Part shown: positions 23,736 through 34,397 of the stretch, piece after piece | Position numbering within the stretch: the stretch's first letter is position 1 | How the letters are laid out: every line of letters begins with the position of its first letter | From: Gammaproteobacteria bacterium | Lineage (GTDB): Bacteria > Pseudomonadota > Gammaproteobacteria > Pseudomonadales > Azotimanducaceae | Assembly: GCA_002684495.1 (NCBI GenBank) | Contig: NYVG01000006.1 | Location: forward strand, 64,627-99,210 | Direction: 5' to 3' | DNA length: 34,584 bases | The notes under the pieces: generated by a model | What the model was told of the DNA's origin: nothing | What the model saw: the letters and a program-made list of their open reading frames with translations, nothing else | Databases searched by the model: none | Program-made: the position numbers and the translations under genes

Positions 23736-25178
23736 CTAAAAGATGAGCTGCACGGTCTCGCCGTGCATCTCAACCACTGTTGAACGTTGCGCGGGTAGGA
23801 TGGATTGCTTAGGTATTTCGCGGTTCCATTTATCAAAGGCTGATCGCAAACGTTTAACGATCGCTGGATGGGTGGTGGCGAGGTTAGTGCTCTCCCCGGG
23901 ATCGGTTTGCAAATCGTAAAGCATCGTTAGATGGCCCCTAGGGGCTTGTCGGGGCCAGCCCTCTGCAGGTGGCTTGATCCGGCGGGCGGCGTCTAATTCG
24001 GATACCGCGTATGGGCTTTTGGCGTATTCCAATAGCTTCCAGCGCTGGTCGCGGATAGCTCGCGTTGGACTCGAGCGCCAATATAGATATCTGTGAGGTT
24101 GTTGCGTCTGATCACTGAGGTAGGGCATTAGATCGACACTGTCCTCAGTGGTGTGCTTGCTGCCGGCGAGTCCGCCGAAAGTCGCCATAAGATCCAACAA
24201 ACTGACCATATACGGATAGTTGCCCGCTGTTATACCATCTGGCCAGCTGAAGATCAGTGGTACTCGAATGCCGCCCTCGTTGTGGTAGCGCTTGAAGCCT
24301 GCAAATGGTGCGTTCGAGCAGACTTGAATATAGCCTGCACAGCCATTATCGCTGGAGAACACGAGCAAGGTATTGTCCAGTTGCCCGGTTTCTTTTAATG
24401 CGCTGACAACAGCGCCAACACTATCGTCCAGTGAGGCCACCATGGCGGCATAAATACGTGCTGTAGGGTCACTTATGTGTTGGTAGCGGCTCGTGTACTT
24501 TTTCGTGGCTTGCAGTGGTGTATGCGGAGTCGTATGACTGAGGTATAGAAAGAACGGTGCTGCGTGCTTCTGCTTGATGAAATCCACCGCGCGATCGGTA
24601 AATACATCAGTCAGGTATTCCTCAACTTCAATTAGTTCGCGGCCGTCATAAACTCCTTTCGATCGATCGCGCACAAGTGGCCAGTTGCCAACAGATTCAA
24701 CGTCAGGCCTAGATTGGTCAATGAAAATGCTGCCGCCGGCCAACACTCCAAAATATTCATCGAAACCGCGATTTAATGGATGGAACTGGGGTAGATAGCC
24801 CAAATGCCACTTACCCACCATGCTGGTGGTATAGCCTGATGCATTGAGCATGTCGGCCAGAGTAATCTGTTTCGCGTCCATGCCCGAGGTCTCGATGCGC
24901 GCTGCAGGATTAAATTCCCAACCGTGGCGCTGCTGATATCTGCCAGACATGAGTCCTGCGCGCGACGGACTACAGACAGGATGGGAGGCGTAGGCTTGTT
25001 CGAACAACATGCCCTTGGACGCCAGTGCATCAATGTTGGGCGTATCAATCAATTCACCGCCGTAAGCGCCAACATCGCCGAGGCCCAGATCGTCAGCAAA
25101 GATAAAGACGATGTTAGGTTGCGCCAGAACCGTAGAAGTAGTAGTCAGCAGAAGTAAAAAGGAAAGGGTGCGCCACAT
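23736..25178 (-). CDS. Arylsulfatase-family sulfatase, exported
   Basis: A 480-aa sulfatase. The signal peptide is residues 1-~19 (LSFLLLLTTTSTVLA). The formylglycine motif is C69-S-P-S-R73 in HPVCSPSRAGLMSGR, a Cys-type site, so a formylglycine-generating or anaerobic maturation enzyme is needed; none is in the window. Metal ligands include D29-D30 (FADDLGLGD), and SSDNGC supplies the later pair. MVGKWHLGY, with the conserved Lys and His, is intact. Substrate (polysaccharide, steroid or aryl sulfate) cannot be read from sequence. The ribosome binding site GGAGG with seven-base spacing supports the ATG at 25178. Only 60 bp separate it from the upstream GST gene on the same strand. Confidence 0.93.
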   Translation of the reverse strand: MWRTLSFLLLLTTTSTVLAQPNIVFIFADDLGLGDVGAYGGELIDTPNIDALASKGMLFEQAYASHPVCSPSRAGLMSGRYQQRHGWEFNPAARIETSGMDAKQITLADMLNASGYTTSMVGKWHLGYLPQFHPLNRGFDEYFGVLAGGSIFIDQSRPDVESVGNWPLVRDRSKGVYDGRELIEVEEYLTDVFTDRAVDFIKQKHAAPFFLYLSHTTPHTPLQATKKYTSRYQHISDPTARIYAAMVASLDDSVGAVVSALKETGQLDNTLLVFSSDNGCAGYIQVCSNAPFAGFKRYHNEGGIRVPLIFSWPDGITAGNYPYMVSLLDLMATFGGLAGSKHTTEDSVDLMPYLSDQTQQPHRYLYWRSSPTRAIRDQRWKLLEYAKSPYAVSELDAARRIKPPAEGWPRQAPRGHLTMLYDLQTDPGESTNLATTHPAIVKRLRSAFDKWNREIPKQSILPAQRSTVVEMHGETVQLIF

Positions 25179-25238
25179 ATGTTGTCCTCCAAGCCCAATG
25201 CTTTGCTAAAAAACCTGGTTCCAGCATAGCATCGGCTA

Positions 25239-25871
25239 TCACCACTTGAGTACAGCTTGCGCAGCCGGCCTAGCGCGGTAGCGTTCGTCCCATGCACGTA
25301 GCAAAGGCCTGTCACCAAATACATCAGCTTCGACAAAGCGCATGAACTGCAATGAAGACTGCATTGTGCAATCCGCGACGTTCACCTGGTCACCCCCAAG
25401 TAATGGGCGGCCGTCACCCAAGAGCTGTTCTAAATAGTCCAACGGAGTTTGCATAGCGGCAAGACATTGCGCGGCTTTCTCCGGCTCCGGCGGGCGACCC
25501 AGCGGCGAGTTGGTGGCATGGCCATAGGTGCCCATGGGGCCACCCAGCCGCAGGTCGACAATTCGTTCCAGATCTTTAGCTTTGCCTATTTGTTCCGGTG
25601 TGCCCGCATACAGAGTGGCTTCTGGGAACTTAGTCTCTAAGTATTCAACAATGGCCAGCGACTCCTTGAGAAAAGTGCCGTCATTCAATTCAAGAGCTGG
25701 CACCGTGCCGAATGGGTTGCGGGCTAGGTGTTCGGGTTCTTTATGACGACCTTTAACGGTATTCACGACAATTTGTTCGATATTCATAGCTATGCCCATT
25801 TCTTCACGTTCGGCAATGTAGAGCATCACCTTGGTCGGGTTAGGCGCCAGCGGTACCATAAATAGCTTCAT
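25239..25871 (-). CDS. Glutathione S-transferase family protein
   Basis: A 210-aa two-domain GST. The thioredoxin-fold N-terminal domain carries the glutathione-binding patterns NPFGTVPALELNDG and the cis-Pro/ES site FLKESLAIVEYLE (residues ~53-80). The C-terminal domain is all-helical with LLGGDQVNVADCTMQ, which includes the conserved N-capping/D motif. I use the ATG at 25871, which overlaps the LLM gene stop (TGATG) and has GAGG eight bases upstream. The TTG one codon earlier would simply add a Met. The protein is probably cytosolic and cotranscribed with the LLM gene; its electrophile substrate is unknown. Confidence 0.9.
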   Translation of the reverse strand: MKLFMVPLAPNPTKVMLYIAEREEMGIAMNIEQIVVNTVKGRHKEPEHLARNPFGTVPALELNDGTFLKESLAIVEYLETKFPEATLYAGTPEQIGKAKDLERIVDLRLGGPMGTYGHATNSPLGRPPEPEKAAQCLAAMQTPLDYLEQLLGDGRPLLGGDQVNVADCTMQSSLQFMRFVEADVFGDRPLLRAWDERYRARPAAQAVLKW

Positions 25872-26908
25872 CAAAGATTCCTCGTAATATCAACGATTTG
25901 TTCCAGTAGTTCATAGCGCGCGGGGCCGATTGGGCCGGCACTGTCCAGTCCCAGTTTAAGCGTTGTGACACCGGCATCGCGGTATTTGCGCAATCGTTCG
26001 GTGACCATGGCTTGGTCACCAAGGGCCTGGAATTGTGTCACCATGGCATCGGGTACACGTTGAGCGGCCTCCTGGCGTTTGCCCTGGATCCACAGTTGTT
26101 GGATCGCGGTGGCATCTTCGGCGTAACCCGCGCGTTTGAACGCGTCGTTATAAAAGTTGGTTTTTGCTGAACCCATGCCGCCCATGTTGAATGCAACGGC
26201 GGGTTTGCGGCGCTCAATCATTGCGGCCAAATCATCACCCAGTTCCACTCGCACCGATACGCAGAGATCAAGATCGTTAAGCGTGCGCATGGAGCGTTCT
26301 GCCCCATCCTGCAAGAAGCTCAGATGTGCTTCCGGGTGATCTGGTGAGAACGAGGTGCCCAGCCAGCCGTCGGCGCTGCTGCCGGTATAGCGCAGCGCGT
26401 TAGGGCCCAGGGTGGCGAGATAAATTGGGATCTCTACAGGTTCATGGGCAATTTTGATGGGTTTGCCCTCGCTGTCGGGTAAGGGCATTTGAAATACCCT
26501 GCCTTGATACTGGACTTTTTCGCCGGCAAAAATTAAGCGGCAGATATCAACGGTCTCCCGCAGCCGCGCCAGGGGCGGGTGGTATGCAACACTGTGCAAG
26601 CCCTCAACGACTTGCGGGCCGCTAGCACCAAGCCCGAGGACGAATCTTCCGTTGGTCAGATCATGCAACGTTAGTGCGCTCATGGCTGTCATGGCAGGGG
26701 TACGAGCAGTGGTTTGCATGATGCCCGTGGCAAGCTTGATGCTCTTGGTCTTATCGGCGAGAAAGGCCAAAGGAGTAATCGCGTCACTCCACCAGGCTTC
26801 GGCTGAGAATGCCATACTGACGCCGAGTTTTTCGGCAAATTGCACCCACTCAACAGTGCGCTTCAGTGTGCCGGGCTGAATGGGGCCCATTTCGATGGCT
26901 AGCTTCAT
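25871..26908 (-). CDS. Luciferase-like (LLM class) flavin/F420-dependent oxidoreductase
   Basis: A 345-aa TIM-barrel protein of the bacterial luciferase-like superfamily. Supporting blocks: GVSMAFSAEAWWSDAITPLAFLAD, IKLATGIMQTTARTPAMTAM, GRFVLGLGASGPQVVEG (the family's cofactor-phosphate region) and the YQGRVFQMPLP loop. Databases usually call this branch F420-dependent, but cofactor choice (F420 or FMN) cannot be decided from sequence alone, and no F420-synthesis gene is in the window. It starts the presumed LLM-GST-sulfatase-GGT run. The 128 bp upstream to the tRNA-Pro 3' end hold no clear promoter that I can identify. An oxidoreductase on an organic xenobiotic or lipid-like substrate is a guess. 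Confidence 0.88.
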   Translation of the reverse strand: MKLAIEMGPIQPGTLKRTVEWVQFAEKLGVSMAFSAEAWWSDAITPLAFLADKTKSIKLATGIMQTTARTPAMTAMSALTLHDLTNGRFVLGLGASGPQVVEGLHSVAYHPPLARLRETVDICRLIFAGEKVQYQGRVFQMPLPDSEGKPIKIAHEPVEIPIYLATLGPNALRYTGSSADGWLGTSFSPDHPEAHLSFLQDGAERSMRTLNDLDLCVSVRVELGDDLAAMIERRKPAVAFNMGGMGSAKTNFYNDAFKRAGYAEDATAIQQLWIQGKRQEAAQRVPDAMVTQFQALGDQAMVTERLRKYRDAGVTTLKLGLDSAGPIGPARYELLEQIVDITRNL

Positions 26909-27036
26909 GACTACTCCAAGCTAAACCGGATTTTTCTGGCTTCGAGCCACTTGCTACAGATCGTCATTTAATTCGCACTTCGACGGCCGGCGGGTGCTGG
27001 CATCTGGGTGCGCAGAAAACGCATTAAGAAAGTGGT

Positions 27037-27113
27037 TGGTCGGAGTGAGAGGATTTGAACCTCCGGCCCCTACGTCCCGAACGTAGTGCTCTACCAAGCT
27101 GAGCTACACTCCG
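27037..27113 (-). tRNA. tRNA-Pro (anticodon CGG)
   Basis: A 77-base cloverleaf. The acceptor stem is perfect (5' CGGAGTG with CACTCCG, 27107-27113 and 27041-27047), the discriminator is A at 27040, and CCA is encoded at 27037-27039. The anticodon stem CTACG/CGTAG encloses the loop TTCGGGA, giving anticodon CGG at 27077-27079 (reading CCG proline codons). The D arm (GCTCAGCTTGGTAGAGC) and T arm (GGTTCAAATCC) are standard. The promoter lies directly upstream. Confidence 0.97.
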
Positions 27114-27121
27114 ATGGTCTC

Positions 27122-27150
27122 AGTCTAGTTCCACAGCAATCGCATCGCAA
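27122..27150 (-). promoter_or_regulatory. sigma70-type promoter of tRNA-Pro
   Basis: On the minus strand TTGCGA (27145-27150) and TAGACT (27122-27127) are separated by 17 bases. The -10 ends eight bases before the mature tRNA 5' end, so the transcript would have a leader of only a few bases for RNase P to remove. Confidence 0.6.
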
Positions 27151-27260
27151 TCATTCCTCTGGCGCTGTCGCTACCGAACAATCTATATCAGTGGTATGGT
27201 GATTCGGTCGAGACAGTTGTGTAAACGGCTGGCCGCTAAGAAATATACGGAGAGCAATAT

Positions 27261-28625
27261 ATGGCTATGCACGGTGATACCGGAAGTTCGGCAGCGCATT
27301 GGACATCGCGGGTCGCATTTCTGTTGGCCTCAGTGGGCTTTGCTGTAGGGCTGGGCAACATTTGGCGTTTCCCCTATGTCACCGGTGAAAACGGTGGGGC
27401 CGCCTTTGTCTTGGTGTATTTGGTGTGCGTCTTCGCAATCGGTGTGCCGATTTTAATGGCGGAGTTGTTTATTGGTCGTCGTGGCGGCTCATCTCCTGCT
27501 GCCAGTATGCAATCCGTAGCTGCTGCCAGCGGCCGTAGCCATCGATGGGGTTGGGTGGGTTCGGCAAATCTTCTGGCCGCTTTTAGCATTATGGTGGCAT
27601 ACAGTGTGGTGTCGGGCTGGGTGTTGAGTTATCTGCTGCGAGCTCTGATGACCGGTTTTGTTGGGGTTGATGCCACGGCATCGCAGTCGGCTTTTAACGA
27701 TTTACTAGCGGGCCCCTGGCAAATGCTTAGCTGGACTCTATTAGCACTGTTGCTGACCGGAGCGATCATTTATGCCGGGGTGCAGAAAGGTATTGAGCGC
27801 GCGGTCAAGGTGCTGATGCCGAGCCTTTTTGCACTCATGTTGCTGCTAGTGGGCTACAACATTGTGGTGGGCGGGTTTGCCGAGGCGGTGGATTATCTCT
27901 TTACCCCAGATTTCAGCAAAATCGACGCCTCTACCGGTTTGGCGGCAGTGGGCCAGGCCTTTTTCTCTATTGGTGTGGCGATGGCGGGCATGATGACCTT
28001 TGGTGCTTATTTGCCTAGCACGGTGTCGATTCCCCGCGCCGCGATCACGATAGCCCTGGCAGATACATTGGTTGCCATATTGGCGGGTCTGGTGATCTTT
28101 CCAGCAGTATTTGCCAACGGCTTGGATCCAGCCAGTGGTCCGGGGCTTATCTTTCAGACCTTGCCGGTAGCGCTGGCGCAAATGCCTGGAGGCCATTTGG
28201 TTAGCATCATGTTTTTCTTGTTGCTATCGGTGGCGGCAATTACCTCGATGGTGGGGTTAATTGAGCCCTTGGTGCATCGGGCTCAAGAGCGTGGCTGGAG
28301 CAGGCATCGCAGCACTGTAACGGTGGTGTTAGCCATTGCGACCTGCAGTGTGGTTAGCGTGCTTGGCTACAATGTGTGGTCTGGGGCTGTACTCGGTGAT
28401 TTTGATATCAACATGTTGCTCGATCTCTTCGCGAACCAAATGCTGTTGCCGTTAGGGGGCTTATTTATTGCTCTGTTTGCGGGCTGGTTTGTCGCTCCGG
28501 ACATAGCCCGACAAGAACTGAATTTAATCGAGGGTTCGGGCTGGATGGCCTGGCGAACGCTGATTCGGTGGCCGGTGCCAATAGCGATCGCGCTTATTTT
28601 TGTAGTCGGCGTATCGAATCTATAG
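27261..28625 (+). CDS. Sodium-dependent symporter, NSS/SNF family
   Basis: A 454-aa inner-membrane transporter of the neurotransmitter:sodium symporter family, which imports amino acids or related amines with sodium. Helix 1 carries the sodium/substrate site (ASVGFAVGLGNIWRFPYVTGENGGAAF, residues ~24-50), the family's most conserved block. About eleven hydrophobic segments are visible and the protein ends right after the last one (IALIFVVGVSNL). This matches the 11-helix bacterial type such as MhsT (453 aa) rather than 12-helix LeuT. The substrate is unknown. The ATG at 27261 has GGAG about eight bases upstream. Six bases separate its stop from that of convergent ispB. Confidence 0.95.
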   Translation: MAMHGDTGSSAAHWTSRVAFLLASVGFAVGLGNIWRFPYVTGENGGAAFVLVYLVCVFAIGVPILMAELFIGRRGGSSPAASMQSVAAASGRSHRWGWVGSANLLAAFSIMVAYSVVSGWVLSYLLRALMTGFVGVDATASQSAFNDLLAGPWQMLSWTLLALLLTGAIIYAGVQKGIERAVKVLMPSLFALMLLLVGYNIVVGGFAEAVDYLFTPDFSKIDASTGLAAVGQAFFSIGVAMAGMMTFGAYLPSTVSIPRAAITIALADTLVAILAGLVIFPAVFANGLDPASGPGLIFQTLPVALAQMPGGHLVSIMFFLLLSVAAITSMVGLIEPLVHRAQERGWSRHRSTVTVVLAIATCSVVSVLGYNVWSGAVLGDFDINMLLDLFANQMLLPLGGLFIALFAGWFVAPDIARQELNLIEGSGWMAWRTLIRWPVPIAIALIFVVGVSNL

Positions 28626-28631
28626 TTTGAC

Positions 28632-29672
28632 TTAGCCGAGCCGCGACAAGCTGTAGTGGCTAAGCTGCATAAGAGCCTGTTGGTAGTCGTTGTCAGGAAT
28701 CTGATTCAAATAGTGCAGTGCAGTCTCGATCTCGCGTTGCGCGCAAGTTCTGGTGTAGTCCAGTGCCCCGCATTGATCAACGACGCGTAAGATGTCGCCA
28801 AGTATGGCCACGTTTTTGCACTCTACCGCATCGCGCACTGTAGCTTGATCGGCGGCTTCTGCATTTTGCAGCGCATAGATCAGCGGTAGAGTCAGCTTAC
28901 CTTCGGCTAAGTCGTCACCGACGTTTTTACCCATGGATTCGCTATCGCCACGATAGTCTAGCCAGTCGTCGAGCAGCTGATAGGCCAGACCGAAGTGCAG
29001 GCCAAACCGACGCATGGACTCGACGTGCCCTGCATTGATTTCAGAAATTTGTTGGCTCGCCAGTAGCGCCCCGGTGTGGCTGGCGGCTTCGAACAATAGG
29101 GCAGTCTTGCAGCGAATGACCTCGCGGTAGTCGGCTTCATTTAAGTCGCAGTTACCGATATTAGCCAGCTGCATGACTTCGCCTTCAGCGATGGTATTGG
29201 TCGCATGGGAGAGTACGCCCATGATCTCCAGGCTACCGAGGTCCACCATTAACTGAAACGCGCGGCTGTAAAGAAAATCGCCAACTAACACGCTTGGTGC
29301 GTTCCCCCATTTTTGATTTGCAGTGGCTTTGCCCCGGCGCAGTGCAGAATGATCAACCACATCATCGTGCAGTAGCGTAGCGGTATGTAAGAATTCGATA
29401 ATGGTGGCTAGTGTGATGTGTTGGTCGCCGGCATAGCCTAGGGCTTGGCTGCTCAGCAGTACCATTAAAGGGCGCAAACGCTTGCCCCCGCTTTCGACGA
29501 TATAGCTGCCGATGTCCTCGACCATCGCGACGTCGGAGGTTAACTGCTCTGGGATAAGTTGATTAACTGCGCTGAACTCGCTCTGTACTAGGCCATAGAC
29601 AGAGCCAAGATCGGCGATTGCATCGGCTGTGCGGCTCACCGTAGTCGCGGCTGTTGCAGAATTCTGACTCAT
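28632..29672 (-). CDS. ispB: Octaprenyl-type polyprenyl diphosphate synthase
   Basis: A 346-aa trans-prenyltransferase that makes the ubiquinone side chain. The first aspartate-rich motif is H102-D103-D104-V-V-D107, the second D235-D236-W-L-D239. GGKRLRPLM (~62-70) binds the substrate diphosphate. The protein is ~23 residues longer at the N-terminus than E. coli IspB (323 aa) because of a Ser/Thr/Ala-rich leader (MSQNSATAATTVSR), so the true start could be slightly downstream. Product chain length (C40 or C45) cannot be fixed from sequence. It is divergent from rplU, the conserved arrangement in Gammaproteobacteria, and converges with the NSS gene. Confidence 0.93.
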   Translation of the reverse strand: MSQNSATAATTVSRTADAIADLGSVYGLVQSEFSAVNQLIPEQLTSDVAMVEDIGSYIVESGGKRLRPLMVLLSSQALGYAGDQHITLATIIEFLHTATLLHDDVVDHSALRRGKATANQKWGNAPSVLVGDFLYSRAFQLMVDLGSLEIMGVLSHATNTIAEGEVMQLANIGNCDLNEADYREVIRCKTALLFEAASHTGALLASQQISEINAGHVESMRRFGLHFGLAYQLLDDWLDYRGDSESMGKNVGDDLAEGKLTLPLIYALQNAEAADQATVRDAVECKNVAILGDILRVVDQCGALDYTRTCAQREIETALHYLNQIPDNDYQQALMQLSHYSLSRLG

Positions 29673-29757
29673 TAAGTTGAAATCTCTTTATTGGGTTCCA
29701 GTGCTATTCGCATTGCAGCGGATAAACACTACACTAGGCGCCGCTTGGAAGGGGGGC

Positions 29758-29763
29758 ATTATA
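29758..29763 (-). promoter_or_regulatory. Candidate -10 of ispB
   Basis: On the minus strand a consensus TATAAT is followed by GCCCCCC, ~85 bases before the ispB ATG. The -35 at 16-18-base spacing is poor, so this is a candidate only. Confidence 0.4.
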
Positions 29764-29845
29764 GGCTCTGGTGGGTTGAATTGGCGAGTCACGATGACGC
29801 GATACCTTATGTTGCAATTGACTGTGTTGTAGCCGCCTCAGAGCG

Positions 29846-29874
29846 TTGTAATCGCTGGTTTTTGTCCGTAGAAT
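29846..29874 (+). promoter_or_regulatory. sigma70-type promoter of rplU-rpmA, GC-rich discriminator
   Basis: TTGTAA (29846-29851) and TAGAAT (29869-29874) have 17-base spacing, followed by GCAGCGCC. A GC-rich discriminator right after the -10 is typical of ribosomal promoters repressed by ppGpp/DksA, so stringent control is likely by analogy. Confidence 0.65.
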
Positions 29875-29982
29875 GCAGCGCCTTTTACGGCAGGGCTAGG
29901 TGACATCGGGTTACCTCTCAAGGCATCGAACAGGGATCTGTTGACTGCCCAAATGTCAGCAGCATGTGCTAGGAGTAATATA

Positions 29983-30297
29983 ATGTTTGCAGTGTTCCAA
30001 AGTGGTGGTAAACAGCACCGCGTTGCCGAGGGTGACGTTGTAAAAGTTGAGTTAGTTGACGGTGAGCCTGGTGCAGAAGTGGTATTCGACCGGGTATTGA
30101 TGGTCGCCGATGGCGATAACGTCAATGTCGGTGCGCCATACGTTAACGAAGGCAAGGTCACCGCTGAGGTGTTGCGTATTGATCGTGCAAAGAAAGTGCG
30201 CATCATCAAATTTAAGCGGCGCAAAGATTATTTGAAGCGCCAGGGCCACAGACAGTGGTTCACCGAAGTAAAGATCACTGGCATCAGCACGGCTTAG
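29983..30297 (+). CDS. rplU: 50S ribosomal protein L21
   Basis: A 104-aa ribosomal protein (E. coli L21 has 103 aa) that binds 23S rRNA in the large subunit. It opens with [18 protein letters not shown] and ends with the RNA-binding [20 protein letters not shown] block, both characteristic of L21. I use the ATG at 29983, preceded by AGGAG, and reject the upstream extension to 29941. It is the first gene of rplU-rpmA, transcribed from the promoter ~110 bases upstream. Confidence 0.98.
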   Translation: MFAVFQSGGKQHRVAEGDVVKVELVDGEPGAEVVFDRVLMVADGDNVNVGAPYVNEGKVTAEVLRIDRAKKVRIIKFKRRKDYLKRQGHRQWFTEVKITGISTA

Positions 30298-30355
30298 TCT
30301 CAGCGCTGGCGGCAATAGAATACGGCCGTAGAGCCGCGAAACTCGAGAGAAGAAA

Positions 30356-30619
30356 ATGGCACATAAGAAAGCAGGCGGTAGTACGCGAAACGGTCGCGAT
30401 TCTGAGTCGAAACGCCTTGGCGTGAAGAAATTCGGCGGCCAGAAAGTAGTACCGGGTAATATCATCGTGCGGCAGCGTGGTACCAAGTTCCATCCTGGTG
30501 AAAACGTTGGTTGTGGCCGCGATCACACCTTGTTCGCGAAAGCCGAAGGGGAAGTTGTGTTCTCAATCCGCGGCCGGTTGCGACGCAAAACCATTAGTGT
30601 GGTGCCAGCAGCCCAATAG
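30356..30619 (+). CDS. rpmA: 50S ribosomal protein L27
   Basis: An 87-aa protein. Its N-terminus, [20 protein letters not shown], is the flexible tail that reaches the peptidyl-transferase centre. No processing motif precedes it, unlike Firmicutes L27. [18 protein letters not shown] is the conserved core. It lies 58 bp after rplU and is followed by a strong terminator. Confidence 0.98.
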   Translation: MAHKKAGGSTRNGRDSESKRLGVKKFGGQKVVPGNIIVRQRGTKFHPGENVGCGRDHTLFAKAEGEVVFSIRGRLRRKTISVVPAAQ

Positions 30620-30680
30620 GCGGCAACATTCAGCCTTGCACTCGTAAGTTGAGGCAAAGCAAGGTTTAATGAGTTCCGAA

Positions 30681-33069
<2,389 letters not shown>

Positions 33070-33075
33070 GGCAGA

Positions 33076-33348
33076 CTAGTCGGCGCTGCTGAGCGCTTTT
33101 ACTTTCTTGGTCAGACGAGACTTATGACGAGCAGCCTGATTTTTGTGCATGATGCCCTTAGTGACCATTTTGTCGATCATCGGCAATGCCTGAACCAAGG
33201 CGCCACTAGCGGTCTCAGCATCTTTGGCTTCTACCGCGCCAAGAACTCGCTTAATGTAGGTACGCACGGTGGAGCGCTGGCTAGCGTTATGCGCGCGACG
33301 TTTTTCGGACTGACGGGCGCGTTTCTTTGCTTGTGGACTGTTAGCCAA
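33076..33348 (-). CDS. rpsT: 30S ribosomal protein S20, TTG start
   Basis: A 90-aa basic helical protein that binds 16S rRNA (MANSPQAKKRARQSEKRRAHN, TYIKRVL, then NQAARHKSRLTKKV). The start codon is TTG at 33348 with GGAG seven bases upstream; no ATG is available. E. coli rpsT also starts with UUG, which limits translation and is linked to S20 autoregulation, so the rare codon appears conserved. The gene converges on proB with six bases between the stops, and it has a strong promoter upstream. Confidence 0.97.
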   Translation of the reverse strand: MANSPQAKKRARQSEKRRAHNASQRSTVRTYIKRVLGAVEAKDAETASGALVQALPMIDKMVTKGIMHKNQAARHKSRLTKKVKALSSAD

Positions 33349-33383
33349 GGAGATCTCCTGAAGCGGCGAAAAAATGAGGCGGC

Positions 33384-33412
33384 AATATGCCGTTAGGGTG
33401 TACGGATGTCAA
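33384..33412 (-). promoter_or_regulatory. sigma70-type promoter of rpsT, GC-rich discriminator
   Basis: On the minus strand a consensus TTGACA (33407-33412), 17-base spacer and CATATT (33384-33389), followed by GCCGCC. The start of transcription would lie ~30 bases before the TTG. The GC-rich discriminator again fits stringent control. Confidence 0.7.
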
Positions 33413-33451
33413 CCGACGTATGCAGTTTATAGTCGGTCTTGAGATAAAAAC

Positions 33452-34397
33452 ATGAAATCACCGAAAACCAAGGATACCGCATCAGCGACCGATAATATGG
33501 CGCGTCAGGGTAGTGTTGTCGCCGGTATGACAATGTTATCGCGTATTAGTGGCTTAGCCCGGGATGTGGTGCTGTCGTATTTGTTCGGAGCCTCGCAGAT
33601 TGCGGACATGTTTTTTGTTGCCTTCCGCATTCCTAACTTCTTTCGCCGCTTGTTTGCCGAAGGTGCCTTCAACCAAGCTTTTGTGCCGGTGCTGATGCAG
33701 TACAAAGCCGCAGGCCAGGCTCAATTGTTAAGTTTTATTGCATCGTTATCGGGCTTGTTCGCGGCAGCACTAGCACTCTTTGTCATCGCCGGAGTGCTTT
33801 TTGCCCCGGCACTAACCGCGCTATTTGCTCCCGGGTTCCTCGATCAGCCCGAGGTCTATCGGCAGACCAGTGAACTGGTACGCATTACCTTTCCCTATCT
33901 TGGACTGATTTCTCTGACCGCTTATGCGGCAGCATTGCTCAATGCCCATGGCTATTTTGCGTTGCCCGCGGTAACACCGGTATTACTGAATATATGTTTG
34001 ATGCTGGCGGCCATGGTGGCAATTTTCGGTTGGGTGGACGCCCAACCGGTAGTTATTGTTGCTTGGGGTGTGATGGTGGCGGGTATTGTGCAGTTACTCG
34101 TGCAATTGCCGAGCCTCGGTCGGCTTGGGCTGTTGCCACGGCCGAATTTGAACACCAAGCAGCAAGGCGTTCGGCAGGTCGGCCAACTGCTGTTACCGGC
34201 GGTATTTGCCGCATCAGTTGCGCAAATCAATGCTTTGGTAAATACGATCCTAGCGTCCACCCTAGTGTCTGGCAGTATTGCATGGCTTTATTACGCTGAT
34301 CGACTGCTTGAGTTGCCGGTAGGATTAGTGGCGGTAGCCTTGGGAACGGTGATTCTACCGCACCTATCAAGCATGGTGGCACGTAATGACCAGCAGC
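33452..34397 (+). CDS. murJ: Lipid II flippase MurJ, 3' part lost to foldback
   Basis: Inner-membrane flippase of the MOP superfamily that moves lipid II outward for peptidoglycan synthesis. The 315 residues present (of ~510 usual) include the diagnostic GMTMLSRISGLARDVVLSYLFG and the RIPNFFRRLFAEGAFNQAFVPVL block, then about eight hydrophobic helices. After base 34397 the + strand no longer encodes MurJ: the frame reads QPQGYCCRQSQHKT and stops at 34441. The missing continuation appears on the minus strand in 34398-34473 (RFNATLDWGLHLGLM...). The gene is probably intact in the genome and broken here by a chimera. It is divergent from rpsT, as in Pseudomonas. Confidence 0.93.

Larger units (their letters stand above)
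29673..29982. other. Divergent ispB / rplU intergenic region
   Basis: These 310 bp hold promoters for both sides (listed separately) and an rplU leader of ~100 bases. In that leader AGGTGAC with GTTACCT can pair (seven pairs, one G-U), and AACAG-GGAT-CTGTT is a perfect five-pair hairpin. AGGAG precedes the rplU ATG. I see no coding sequence. Confidence 0.5.

Noticed and set aside
27001-27036. Terminator after tRNA-Pro
   Set aside because: The best stem is four base pairs (TGCG/CGCA) without a T-run.
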